From: Otatea glauca
Taxonomy: Eukaryota > Streptophyta > Magnoliopsida > Poales > Poaceae
Reading direction: 5' to 3'
Length of the DNA stretch: 64,000 bases
Assembly: GCA_036346275.1 (NCBI GenBank)
Contig: CM070711.1
Coordinates: 64,457,078 to 64,521,077, forward strand
The notes under the pieces are model-generated. The model was not told the DNA's origin. It ran no database searches and saw nothing but the letters and a program-made list of their open reading frames with translations. How positions within the stretch are numbered: the first letter of the stretch is position 1; each line of letters begins with the position of its first letter. Of this stretch, positions 32,660-43,059 are shown in pieces. A program made the translations under genes and the position numbers.

Positions 32660-34280
32660 GGACCATGTGGAGGTTCATCCATGTTTGTGATGAGTATTTG
32701 ACTTTATTTGAGCAAGGTGTGCTCAAGTTTGAGTTTGATTTGGATTGATTTTCAAAATAAAGCAATTTGAGTTGTCTCTACAAGGAGTGGCAGTACCGGT
32801 CGTATGGACGCGGTAGTGATGAGTTGGATGGTTTATTGCACATCTTTGTGGGCATTGCTATGTGAGGAGTTTCCTTGTCTTTGATGGTTGCAGGGCGACG
32901 GTGCTAGGTCATGGTGAGGTGAAGGATGACCGGGACTAGGCAAGGAGCGTCGGAGGTCCAAACGGTTGGGAGATCGCCGGAAGATGATCGGAGACGGAGT
33001 CCGGGCAAGTCAAGAAGACAAGGAAAGGAGTTGATGCTAGCTAGATGCCGCGTGGATCAATGAGGGCCGTCGGATTGAGGTCTAGTTGATAGGTTAGCGG
33101 GTCTATGTAGTATGCTTTGAAAACCGTGCAAGAAAACCCGGTATGTGTGTGGGTTTTGGGTTAGCCCTTGCATGGCTGTGTGTGTGGGTTAATCCTAGCC
33201 CTTAGATGAGTGCTCTAGGGTTGAGGGACTCATCCAAGGGTGGTAGGTCGCCCAAGAGTAGTATAAATAGGGGTGGAGGGGTAGCCTCCTTCCCTTAAAG
33301 GTGTTGAGGTTTTTGATGCTCATTTGAGCTTTTTCCACATGAATGTGAGGCTTTGTAACCTCCCCTTCCAGAAATGAAAGTTTTATCCATCCACCTCTGA
33401 ATTTATTTTGCGCATTTACATTATGTCTTTAATTTACGCAATTTAAATTCAGCATTTACTTTCCCGCAATTTACTTTCAAGTAATTTGGATTTGCCTCCC
33501 CTCCTTCTAAATGCTGCTGATCTTGGATGTTTTAAGTGTGTTCATATGGTTTTACATCTCTTTTGCACTCTTGGATTGAGTAGAGAACATCTTTTCTTTC
33601 AAGTTCCAACTTTGTTCAGAACTTGTTCTTCGCGCAGTAGTCAGTGTTTGATTTTTGTAAAAATCTATATAAATCTGTTTTGAGTGATTCTTGCTAGAGG
33701 AGGTGCGGGACTCTGATATCCTCTTGCAGAAAAATTTTGGAGTTCACTTGTTGCACCGTTTGGGCGCCATGAGGTGAAAACCGAGCCCCAAACTTTCTGC
33801 TCGAAGTTCTTGACCAGACTGTGTTCTTCGATTTTTCATGTTTTTTCTGTAAGGATTTTTGAGGAGGAATTTGGTGGAGTTCTTCATGACTCTGATGCTC
33901 ATAGGGAGAAAAATTCTCAAAATTTTGTGAGCTGCAGAAACCCACCAACCTCCTGTGCAAATTGAGGACAAGTTCTGGAAATTCTGCTTTTGCTTTTCTG
34001 AAAGTGACTTTTGTGATTTGAATTGATGTCCTTTCTAAAAGCAAGAGTTTGAATTGATTCCTCTTTATCTTGGACACTAGACAACCAGGATTGTGACTCA
34101 AAAATCCCCACATATTTTATGGTACTTATCAATGCAAGTTTGGGGTACACATAGTTGTCTAGTTTTTTCGGGTTTTTCACAAATTCCTTTGAGCGATCTT
34201 GTCGAGGTTTTTGTTGGAGTATTTTGGGGGAATTTTTATTTGCGACCATTCACCCCCCTCTGTTCGCCATCTCGGTCCTT
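32660..34280 (+). mobile_element. Second LTR-like segment inside the Sirevirus-like LTR (left border unsure)
   Basis: This part has its own TATA (GTATAAATAGGG, about 33263) and an LTR-like 3' end CATTCACCCCCCTCTGTTCG...CCTTCA near 34280, separate from the end at 36579. TGATG occurs just after that end and also near 32654, so a nested solo LTR is possible. The left terminus is not certain. Confidence 0.4.
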
Positions 34281-34563
34281 CATGATGAATAAGAAGAAGA
34301 TTAGATCCTGGAGAGAAGATGAATGAAAATCATAAATGCTCCAAGTGGATCGCTAGAGGCAAATGTATAACTAGCTAGGGCTAAGGATGTGTTCCTAGTC
34401 TTTTACCGGTCTCGGTGCTTGGATAGGAGACCGGGTTGCTAGTTAGGTTGTCGTACTATTAAGAGGGGTTGAGTCTTTTAGCTTGAGCTCATCATGTGTT
34501 GATGAACTCAATCCGGTTCACTCTAACTCACTCTCTTGATTGAATTTTTGCATGAGCTAAGTA

Positions 34564-34932
34564 TTTGCATGTGTTGCAAATAAGGGTGCCCATGCTTGTA
34601 TCTTATTTGAATCTTAATCGATTTGGTTTTTACATGAAGCTATGGATTTGCATGTGTTGCAAAAGGGAGATAGCATATACAAATGTTGTTTATGTGGCTA
34701 TTGCTTGAAGCTAAGTTTTGCATGTGTTGCAAAAGAAGAGAGCTCAAGCAATTATGTTTAAAGTGGTTGTATGGAGCTAGAGATTTGCATGTTGCAAATA
34801 GAGAGCTCATGCACTTGAGTTTGAGTTGTGATTTGCTTGGAGCTAAGATTTGCATGAATTGCAAATAGAGAGCTCAACCATTTGAGTTTATTTGGATGTT
34901 TGCATGGAGGTAAGTTTTGCATGTGTTGCAAA
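34564..34932. repeat. Minisatellite of six units of about 67 bp with TTTGCATGTGTTGCAAA cores
   Basis: The core starts at 34564, 34647, 34717, 34784, 34849 and 34916 and is itself an inverted repeat (TTTGCA...TGCAAA). The words GAGAGCTCA and GGAGCTAAG recur between cores. A related GCATGTGTTGCAC series continues at 35800-36000. Confidence 0.85.
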
Positions 34933-35379
34933 ACGTGAGAGCTCATGCATCGGTGTTTTAGCTTGTGATTTGATCATGTATTTATCATCACAAGGTTAAG
35001 TAAAGTGTATGCCTTGTGTTTGCAAAATGTGTTTTTGCAAAATGTTGAAGTTGTTATTTGCAAATGTGTTTTGCAAATACACTAGAGGTTATGGGTTTCG
35101 ATCCTAGAGTATGTGAATAAGGTTTACAAATGTGTTTTGCAAATTGACTTGATCATGTGTTGATCATCACATGGCTAAGAGGATTGATCTTATAGGTTTG
35201 TGGTTTAATTGTGAATGTTTTTTGCAAATAAAATGAGTTTTAATGAGATTATTTGGAGTATGTGATTGACATGTGCAAATGTGTTTTGCATAGTATTGTG
35301 TTCATATGGTGAACCTCACATAACTCACATAATATAATATTTGTGTTTTGGAGAAAAGATTGCGCAAAATTAGGCTTTG

Positions 35380-35690
35380 GTCAGTGGGGACGGTATGACC
35401 GGACCCCCTCCAGTCATACCAGCCATCGGTATGACTGGGCCTGAGGGCGGTCTGTTTTTTACAGATCAGGCATTTTTCTATGCTGAGGTGGCGGTATGAC
35501 AGACCACCTTCGGTCATACCGGCCAGCGGTATGACCGGGTGGTCTCTGGTCATACCAACCATGTGCGGTCATACCGGCCAGGGCGTGGTATGATTGGGTT
35601 TTTTCTGAGTAACGGCTAGTTTTCTAGCCGTTACTCTGAGGAGCGGTCATACCAGCCCTAGGACGGTATGACTGGGTTCCCAGGGTACTT
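35380..35690. repeat. Palindromic regulatory repeats of Sirevirus type
   Basis: CGGTATGAC(C/T)GG and its complement CCGGTCATACCG recur about ten times. A hairpin GTAACGGCTAG-TTTT-CTAGCCGTTAC lies near 35610-35635, about 100 bases before the TATA at 35731. Sirevirus LTRs are known for clustered palindromes upstream of the promoter. Confidence 0.8.
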
Positions 35691-36826
35691 TTGCCCAAAT
35701 TGCCCTCCAACGGCTAGTTTTTTCTTATGGGGGTTATAAAAGGACCCCATGGGGAGGCAAGGGCAAGGTTGCCGATTCTATTGAGCATTCGGGTGAGGTA
35801 TTGCATGTGTTGCACACTCACATTTGATTTTTGAGCTAAGAGTGAGCTCTAATTGCATGTGTTGCAATTAGGAATGGATTGAGAGCCTCTTGTGAATGTG
35901 TTGCACTTGAGGGAGCCATTGTGCATGTGTTGCACTTGAGAGAGCCATTGTGCATGTGTTGCACTTGGTGATCACCGGAGTGCATGTGTTGCACTAAGTG
36001 AAGTTCAAGCGGGAAGGCTTGGCTTGTTACTCTTGGTGTTTGCCGACACCTAGACGGCGTGGAGGTGTTGTGCGCGGTGAGCTTCTCGACGAAGGTTGTG
36101 AGAAGCCCCGGCAAGTTGTGAAGGTCGGTGCTCACATACCCGGAGGGGAAAGAGCAACCATTAGTGGATTCGAGGTGGGTGCTCAATTCGTGAAGCCGGT
36201 CCAATTCGTTTAGGCTAACCTCAATGTGGATTAGGGGTGACTAGCAAGTCTCCAAACACCATGGTAAAAAGTATTGTGTCTCTTGTGCTTGCTTTCCATT
36301 CATTATTTATATTCAAGCAATCTACATTCATAGAATAAATTGATTGATTGCTTGTTTTTTAGGATTGCAATTTATTATTAGAGACATAATTAGTTAGTGC
36401 ACATAGTAAGCCTAGTTGATTTAGGCTTTGATTGTCAAAACCTTAGTTTATCGCTTTCGCATTAATTATTGTTAAGGTTTTGACATAAGGTTAATTAGGG
36501 GTGAATTGATTTGTAGAAATTCGTAGTAATTTTTAAGTCGCCTATTCACCTCCCTCTAGTTGGCATCCTCGACCTTACACCTTTCCATGTGACAACTATA
36601 AATGTTTGATTACCAATTTGATTAAATGAGTAATCTAGGCAATTAAGGAAATTAAATTATAGGATTAAAAAAACTATTCATATGCGATTAACTTACATGT
36701 TACGAACTTACATATGGCTTGCAGTAGATTAACCGCTTGATGTTGATCGAATTCAATGCAATGTAGATTGATGTAGGCAGAAGATCTCAATCGGTCTCGG
36801 CAGAGCTTTGTGCTGATAACGTGTTG

Positions 36827-37069
36827 TAAACGATGACACCCGCAGTAGATCAAACACAATACACTGATCGAATAACAAGAACAATCGTGGAGAGCACACA
36901 CAATATTGAGAGGCAAAACTTATCTCTTTATTAGATTGATTCTCTTGTATATAGGGATGCCATATTTATAGCAGAAGCTAACAAGAGATAAATTTAGATT
37001 TGCCCATAACGAGATAGAGTTCAAACATATATGAATAACTAGGACTCAGAGTCCAACTGTATCTCAACA
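36827..37069 (-). repeat. Copia-type LTR in minus orientation
   Basis: On the minus strand it starts TGTTGAGATACAGTTGG, has a TATA (GCTATAAATATGG) and ends TCATCGTTTACA. It is followed by a primer-site-like ACACGTTATCAGCACAAA (36826-36810). Only one LTR and about 100 bases of leader are present, so it is a 5' fragment of an element. Confidence 0.7.
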
Positions 37070-37310
37070 ATTTGAATCGAACTTTCGAGCAAAATTTAAG
37101 GTGTTATATGAAATTTTCCTATTGTTTATAACATACTTTTTCCATACCATATTAAAAATATTTTTGCGTCTCGATGAGACAAACTTAGGAGAAACTATGT
37201 TGTACAAGTTGTCTTTTATCTCTACATGACAGATGAGTATGTAGACACAATCGTTTCTACTATTATATATGCTCTAACTCACTACCCCACATCCCTCCTT
37301 CTCTAAAACA
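37070..37310. other. AT-rich stretch, nothing assigned
   Basis: No gene, repeat boundary or RNA is supported. Confidence 0.3.
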
Positions 37311-37920
37311 AAAATTTAAAATTGGGAAATTTTAAATAGGAAGATTCAATTAAAAAATTTCAACGCAAAAAAAAATTAAATTGAAAAATTTCAAATCAGA
37401 AAGTTTCAACACAAAAAATTTCAAATCTTCTGTTTCAACTAGAAAAATTTTTAATCAAAAAAAATCTCAAATTAGAAATTTTCAACTTAAAAAATTTCAA
37501 ATCGAAAAGTTTCAAATTAAAAAGTTTTGAATTGGGGAGTTTTGACTTGAAATATTTTAAATCAAAAAATTTCAAATTAGAAAGTTTTAACTCAAAAATT
37601 TTAAAATCGAAAAGTTTCAATTTTGAAAACTTTCAATTACAAAACCTTTGTTTCGAAAAGTTTTAAATAAAAAAACTTTTGGTTTGAAATGTTTTATTTT
37701 AAAATTCAACTCAAAAAATTTTAAATCAAAAATTTCAAATCAGAAAGTTTCAACTTGAAAATTTTCAAATCAGAAAGTTTGAACTCAAAAAGTTCTAATA
37801 GAAATGTTTCTACTCCGAAAACTTTCAAATAAAAAAATTTGGTTTGAAAAGTTTCGATTCAACAAACTTCGAAAAGTTTTGGGTACATTTTTTTGAAGGT
37901 GGTTAAAAAATATTTGTTTT
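37310..37920. repeat. Degenerate AT-rich satellite (AAAATTTCAAATC type)
   Basis: Short units of about 20 bases alternating AAAATTTCAAATC and GAAAGTTTCAACT run for some 600 bases. The same words in the opposite orientation occur at 48485-48630. Confidence 0.7.
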
Positions 37921-38023
37921 AAATAACATGGGAAAAATTTTAAACTTAAAAACTATTTTGAGTTTGAGAGGAAGGGAATGGAGGAGAAAAGAAGATGAAG
38001 TGGATGTCGCTATGTGTCACGAC

Positions 38024-38230
38024 GAGAGAGTCTTTGAGGGGAAGCGAAGTGGGGAAAAGAAGGAAGTGTGGCCACTTGTCATTAGGAGAGCCTTTGAGAA
38101 GGAAGTGAAGTGGGAAAAGAAGGAAGTACGGTCACTTGTCACATGGAGAGCCTTTGAGCGGAACAGAAATAGGAGAAAGTGGTGTTGCCGTTTATCACAA
38201 GGGGAAAGACTTGAAGAAGGAAGTAGAGAA
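38024..38230. repeat. Minisatellite with about 61-bp unit, three to four copies
   Basis: GAGAG(A/C)(G/C)TCTTTGAG-type starts at 38024, 38086 and 38146 precede GAAGTGGG(A/G)AAAGAAGGAA and GGCCACTTGTCA-like ends. A weaker copy starts near 38203. The unit reads open in one frame because of its length, not because it is a gene. Confidence 0.65.
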
Positions 38231-38389
38231 AGAAAGAAGGTGCTATCAAAATAGAACGTCTTTACCAAAGATTTAGTGAGAATACTCTCAAATTAGTAAT
38301 TCCCTCCTATAATATATGTTCAACAATAAAGACGCTGTCTCCTTCGTGTAGTCTCGAACTTATGTGCTTCCATTTTGTAAGATCAACGG

Positions 38390-39848
38390 CAAGGATTCAA
38401 ATTTCGTTTTCGATAAAATATCGCCCCGGACCGAATCCAAATTTTTGCCAAAATTCGGATATTTTGGAAAAATCTCGTTCGAAATTCAAAACAAAAATTC
38501 AAATCCGGTTTGTTTTCTACCGAGAAATACGAAATTTCGCCAAAATACCCGAAATTTCAAGCGAAATACTTGAAATTTTGGCGTTTTTGCAAAAACAGAA
38601 ATGTAGGTCAAACTATGTAGAAAATTTTTTAAATTTGTTTTTGAGAGTCCTGACACATAGCTTATATTTCCATAAAAATTTCAGATAATTCTTAAGTCTG
38701 TAGAATTTTTAAAAATTCAAACATTGCTGCTGTCCTGATAAAACGCTAACCGGTAATTTTGAACCGAATGCAAAATAGTTCAAACCACATTATAAACATT
38801 TTAATTTTTTTTCATGGTTATGATAAATCTCTAATGCTGTCATAAAAGTTTCAGATGATGATCAAACTGTATGAATTTTTAAAAATTGAACAGTACTACT
38901 GCCCTGTTAAAAGGCTTACCGGCAAACTTGAACAAAATGAAAAATTATTTAAACCACGTTAATGAAAATTTTTGTGGATGGTCCTGATGTAACATTAATG
39001 TTTTTTTAAAATTTTTAGATGATGATCATTCTCAAATAATGTTTAAAAATTCAGACAGTGCTATGTCCTAATAAAAGCCTGATGATCAATATATAGATTT
39101 ACTTTAGCAACAAAAAAAGTTTACAATTTTTGAAAATTTTACAGAAGGGTGATAAGGAATTTATTAATATCTCATAAAAATTTTGAATCATGATCACACT
39201 CCAGTGAATTTATAAAATTCTTACAAAGCACAGTACCATTTATGTTCTTTTATTTTCTGATTTTTGAAATATAATATAACAAACGAAGTTCAATGCTTAC
39301 ATAGATTTTATTGGCTAAACAAAAAAAGTTTAATTTTTTTTTTAAATTTATATAATGGTACTGAGGCAATTATTAATCTCCCAAAAAAATTAGATCATAA
39401 TCACACTCAAGAAAATTTATAAAATTCTGACAATGTAACTGTCCCAATTATGTTCATTCTGTTTTTGATTTTTTAAGAATAACAAATTAAGTTAAATTAT
39501 TTTAAAAAATTTTATGTATGATCTAAGATACTAAAGATAGTACCATAAAATTTTTAGCTCATTATCAAGTGTTCACAATTTTATAAAAATCTGACAGTGT
39601 TTCTATCAAAATTTTAAAATATCTCAAAAATTCGGTTTTTCAACAAATTTTCATAGGAAATGACTTTCCTAAGGGTTATTGGACCAAATCCGGTCAAATC
39701 CGGCCTTAAAAGTTTCAAAACCGGCAAAAAATAAAATTTCGCCGAGGAAAAATAAAATTTCAGGTATCGTAGTAATTTCAAATTTTTTTTATCCGGCTAA
39801 TAGTTTACCTGAAAGTCCGAAATTTCGCCCAAGAGATTTGGAACCCTG
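38390..39848. mobile_element. Non-autonomous hAT-like element of about 1.46 kb
   Basis: The left end CAAGGATTCAAATTTCG and right end CAAGAGATTTGGAACCCTG are inverted with mismatches. TCAACGG lies flush at the left (38383-38389) and three bases beyond the right end (39852-39858), suggesting a target duplication. Subterminal GAAATTTCG/CGAAATTTC words are dense. The interior is AT-rich with repeats of a CAGTGCTA...AAAGCTT type. No protein is encoded. Confidence 0.55.
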
Positions 39849-40224
39849 AATTCAACGGCACCACAGCGCTTGGAAGATGCTGAAACCAATAGAACCATCG
39901 AGACTCGCGAGTCGCGAATCGCCGCAACTCAATTACCATACGTCTGTCTATCCTCGGCGGCTGCATTGCATACTGCGCGGTAATCAGCAGGCTCAACGTG
40001 CATTGGAGACGGTCTTTCTAGTGCCGGTACGGTACACACTGCCACGTTCCATTTTCTGGCAGACTTGTGTCCAAAACCCAATTTCCGGTCAACATGGAAC
40101 CAAAAAAGCAAGCCAGAGCTTGACGTGTTAGACAACTACACTCCTACACCACATGCCTTAATTTCCTCTTGCTTTCTTCATCCATTGCAGGCTTGCTTGC
40201 TATCTCATACTCTCGTGCGTGCCA
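39849..40224. promoter_or_regulatory. Upstream region of the NB-ARC gene
   Basis: About 375 bases separate the hAT-like element and the start codon. A CCATTGCAGGCTTG block near 40185 resembles a splice acceptor, so an upstream non-coding exon is possible. No clear TATA was found. Confidence 0.35.
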
Positions 40225-41733
40225 ATGGATATCCTTGTTTCTGCTGTTGCAGGTGATCTGATCAGCAAATTGGCGTCCTTCGTCATCAAGAAATGCTGGC
40301 AGCAGCGGCAGCAGCAGGACGTCGACAAGAATCTGCATAGGCTAAACCGGTTGCTGCTAAGAGCCCGCGCCATCGTCGAGGAGGCCGAGGGGCGGCACAT
40401 CACGAACCGAGGGATGCTCCAGCAGCTGAAGATGCTAACAGAAGGAACGTACAGAGGCCACTACACGCTTGATACCTTCAGATACGGAGCCCTCAACGAG
40501 GAAAGAAACGATGAAGAGGAGGTGAGTTATTCACCTGCACTGTCTAAATTCAATCCAGCCAAGCGTGCTCGTTTCTCCGGTAGCAACGCGAACAGAGTGA
40601 CATTTGGCAGTAACAGCATAAAGGAGCTACAAGAGACGGTCGATAGCCTAGCGAATATCATCGCTGACATGAAGGAGTTCGTCGTATTCTTGGAGTCCTA
40701 TCCTCGGATTCGCAGCCAACCTTACAGCACGTACTTGCTGTTGGACAACTGCATGTTCGGTCGCCAGATGGAGCGAGAGCGGCTCCTGAATTTCTTGCTG
40801 CAGGCTGAGGCTCCCGGCACTACTGAAGATCTGGCCGTGCTTCCAATTGTTGGTCCAACGAGAGCAGGGAAGAGCACACTCGTTGAACACGTTTGTAAGG
40901 ACGAGAGGGTGCGCAATCGCTTCTCGACGATCCTGTTTTGCGGAGAAAGCAGTCTCAAGGATGAAGGGGATACCAAATTGAGTCAGAAGTGTCTGGTCAA
41001 GCATCGAAATTGTGGCTCACACGAAAGACTTCTGATCGTTATCGAGCTAGCTGGGGACATCGACGAGGAAACATGGAGAGGCTTGAATTCTTGGCCGAGC
41101 CGCACGGCAAGTGGGAGTAAAATCATCATCACCAGCCGGTCAAATAAGATTGCTAGGTTGGGAACAACCGAAACGCTCCGGTTAGAATACCTGCCTCCGG
41201 AAGCATACTGGCATTTCTTCAAGACGCTCGCGTTTGGAAGCGCGAACCCTGACGATCAACCGAGGCTCGCGTCGATGGCCATGGAGATCGCCATGGAGCA
41301 GAAGCAGTGCTTCGTGAGCGGATACATCATTGCGGGGCTGCTGAGAGACAACTTCGGCGCTCAATTCTGGCGCGAGGTGCTGCGGTGTGTGAGAGCGTAC
41401 AAACAGAAACATCTCCTCCTGTTTGACGAACACCCAAACATTCTGCTGCGGAAGGACGAACCGGTGTACTATTGGAGGTTGGGGGAAACCAGCAAGTATT
41501 TCTTGATCTGCAGCTATTATCAGACAGATACCACTCAGGACGAGGAACACCCCAAGATCACTGTGCATGACATGCTTCTGGGAAGTGCTACTACACCTCA
41601 CGGGGAATTCGAGGCTCTAGGATGGAAGTCCCGTCTGCCGCCGTACTACAACTACATGATAAGCTGTGTGATGCAAGAACCGAAAGATATGGCGGGCAGC
41701 AAGAAGCGAAGACAACGGACGGAAGGCACTTGA
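40225..41733 (+). CDS. NB-ARC protein without LRRs (CC-NB type resistance-like)
   Basis: This single-exon gene encodes 502 residues from ATG 40225. An in-frame GTG two codons earlier is not a plant start. Residues about 1-170 are a helical N-terminal region. The P-loop is GPTRAGKST (210-218). The kinase-2 position reads LLIVIELAGDIDEETW (269-284), so the usual DD(V/L)W is replaced. RNBS-B is GSKIIITSRS (297-306). The MHD position reads VHDML (447-451). The GLPL motif is weak and no LRR follows. The tail KKRRQR resembles a nuclear signal. Plant NB-ARC proteins are nucleotide switches in immunity. This one belongs to a short grass group and may be a helper, decoy or non-signalling relative. A truncated paralogue lies at 62212. 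Confidence 0.88.
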   Translation: MDILVSAVAGDLISKLASFVIKKCWQQRQQQDVDKNLHRLNRLLLRARAIVEEAEGRHITNRGMLQQLKMLTEGTYRGHYTLDTFRYGALNEERNDEEEVSYSPALSKFNPAKRARFSGSNANRVTFGSNSIKELQETVDSLANIIADMKEFVVFLESYPRIRSQPYSTYLLLDNCMFGRQMERERLLNFLLQAEAPGTTEDLAVLPIVGPTRAGKSTLVEHVCKDERVRNRFSTILFCGESSLKDEGDTKLSQKCLVKHRNCGSHERLLIVIELAGDIDEETWRGLNSWPSRTASGSKIIITSRSNKIARLGTTETLRLEYLPPEAYWHFFKTLAFGSANPDDQPRLASMAMEIAMEQKQCFVSGYIIAGLLRDNFGAQFWREVLRCVRAYKQKHLLLFDEHPNILLRKDEPVYYWRLGETSKYFLICSYYQTDTTQDEEHPKITVHDMLLGSATTPHGEFEALGWKSRLPPYYNYMISCVMQEPKDMAGSKKRRQRTEGT

Positions 41734-42094
41734 TTTCAGTGTATTCTGTGATTAATATGGGTGGCTGTGTCACTGTGTGCCACTTATGCACTTCTGTTCA
41801 AGCAATGTGCAGGCGTGCAGCTGGTATGAACTTGTGCTTGTCGAATGTAGGTTGCTGGCAGTAGGCAGTTGCTGAAGTGGTTCAGGTGGATTTTTGTTAC
41901 TACTTGTTTGATGTATCTCTGTGACCAGTGGTTTGGATCGTGGGTAACAGTCTCTTGTTTATTTTTGTCATACTTGAAAACTCTTGTCCTGTGCTCATTT
42001 TTATTTTAAATGACACATTTAAAACTGCTGATTTATTTAGAGAAACACTTAAATATACTTTTCTTGTACTAGTTAATTAGTTCTCCTCTGTACT
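41734..42094. other. Downstream flank of the NB-ARC gene
   Basis: Probable 3' untranslated region and flank. No further coding sequence such as an LRR exon is evident in any frame. Confidence 0.4.
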
Positions 42095-42280
42095 GGGAGC
42101 AAGTATCCGGATCCGGATCGTCAGGGTTCTCGGGTTAAAAACGGGTCGGATTTTATCCGCCCGATCCGGATCCGGATCTGGATCGAGCGGGACTGGATTC
42201 GGGATGAAATCCGGATATCCGGTCGGATTCGGGACCGAATCCGGATAATTGAATCCGGATACCGGATCGAATACGGAGCA
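42095..42280. repeat. CCGGATCCGGA-rich repeat
   Basis: Words of the type ATCCGGATCCGGAT recur in both orientations over about 180 bases. A related block lies at 51640-51790. Such words occur at ends of grass hAT-like repeats, but no boundary is visible here. Confidence 0.5.
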
Positions 42281-43059
42281 TGCATGTAACGTTCTAAAAA
42301 GTTCAAACAGTAAAAGTGTACGGATGAAGTTGAAGAAAATAAATGTTTATGAGTTTATCTAGTATTATTCATTTTTACTGGTTTTCTTGGAGTTTTAAAT
42401 TGTGTGAAAGCTTGATTAAAGGAATTGAGAAATGGGGAAGAGGTAAAAAGATAAAAAGGAAGGTGGTTAAAAGTAATAAAAATTTCTAAGTAACCCAAAC
42501 TGCACTGGTATTTCAGTGGGACCAATAAACAAAATTTTCATGCATAGGATTGGGAATAAATAACTAATATAGTCATCTTTTGACTAAAAACAGTAAACAA
42601 AAAATTTAAATGAAAAATGGTAAATGGCTATCTGGGGCCAAGAAAATTTATATAGATCCCTGACTGTATAAAAAACCACAGTAATTTTTTTTTGTAATTT
42701 AATAATCTGGTTTAAGCCTATTGAAAATTCGAATACAGAGAGTCCATAAAATAGGGAAAATGATTGTCAGAATTTTTATAAAATAATTACTCTCGATTTT
42801 GACTTTAAAATTTTAGGGTAATCTCTTTATAAGTATATGAACCCTTCCAAAAAGTTTCAAAAATAAATGTTGAAATATGAACCTTTAATTAAATCAAAAT
42901 CCGAAATTAAGCTTTAGGGCAGGGCACAGTGTCAGAATTTTAGTAAATCATCTAGAGAGTGTTTTTATCTCAAAATTTTACAGGAGATTTATGACTCCCA
43001 TTAAGTTTTGGTTAAAAATTTTTGTAAAATTTTTACTGAGGAGGAAGCATAAACTAATG
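42281..43059. other. AT-rich stretch, probably part of the long-LTR remnant
   Basis: No gene seen. The style resembles the AT-rich ends of the long LTRs, but the left border of the remnant could not be placed. Confidence 0.3.

Larger units (their letters stand above)
31633..36579 (+). mobile_element. Sirevirus-like (copia) LTR element inserted in the CACTA exon
   Basis: It starts TGTAAGTTCAAGATCC and ends CCTCGACCTTACA. Perfect 5-bp duplications CCTTT (31628-31632 and 36580-36584) flank it. The end CTATTCACCTCCCTCTAG is typical of Sirevirus LTR 3' ends. Palindromic CGGTATGACCGG-type repeats and the ACGGCTAG hairpin precede a TATA (35731), as in Sirevirus LTRs. No gag or pol is present, so it is best read as a solo LTR enlarged by internal repeats and a second LTR-like piece ending near 34280 (CACCCCCCTCTGTTCGCC). 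Confidence 0.8.
31181..36605 (-). pseudogene. CACTA transposase remnant (DUF4216 region), split by an LTR element
   Basis: On the minus strand the exon begins near 36605 (VTWKG), is interrupted by the 31633-36579 insertion and continues YDLNGYTFYT at 31632. Then come NSGVRIDTFNIVV and SSYYGFIEEI, and finally DLERVEYQDEPFVLTNQVVQ, FYVTDPSNKKCHVVLQGKRR and DEEEYNQFDELPP. This is the DUF4216 C-terminal part of grass TNP2-type CACTA transposase genes. Stops at the positions after YTRD and IEEI show that it was dead. Joining across the insertion restores the expected WKGYDLNGYTFYT continuity, which fixes the insertion point. Confidence 0.85.

Noticed and set aside
34640..34946. Open frames over the TTTGCATGTGTTGCAAA array
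   Set aside because: Repeat-derived peptides from the 67-bp minisatellite, not coding.
37928..38254. Lysine-rich open frame of about 108 codons
   Set aside because: Produced by the 61-bp minisatellite staying open. No domain and no promoter context.
40219..40224. Earlier in-frame GTG as start of the NB-ARC gene
   Set aside because: Plant nuclear genes start at ATG. The ATG at 40225 begins the family-typical MDILVSAV sequence.
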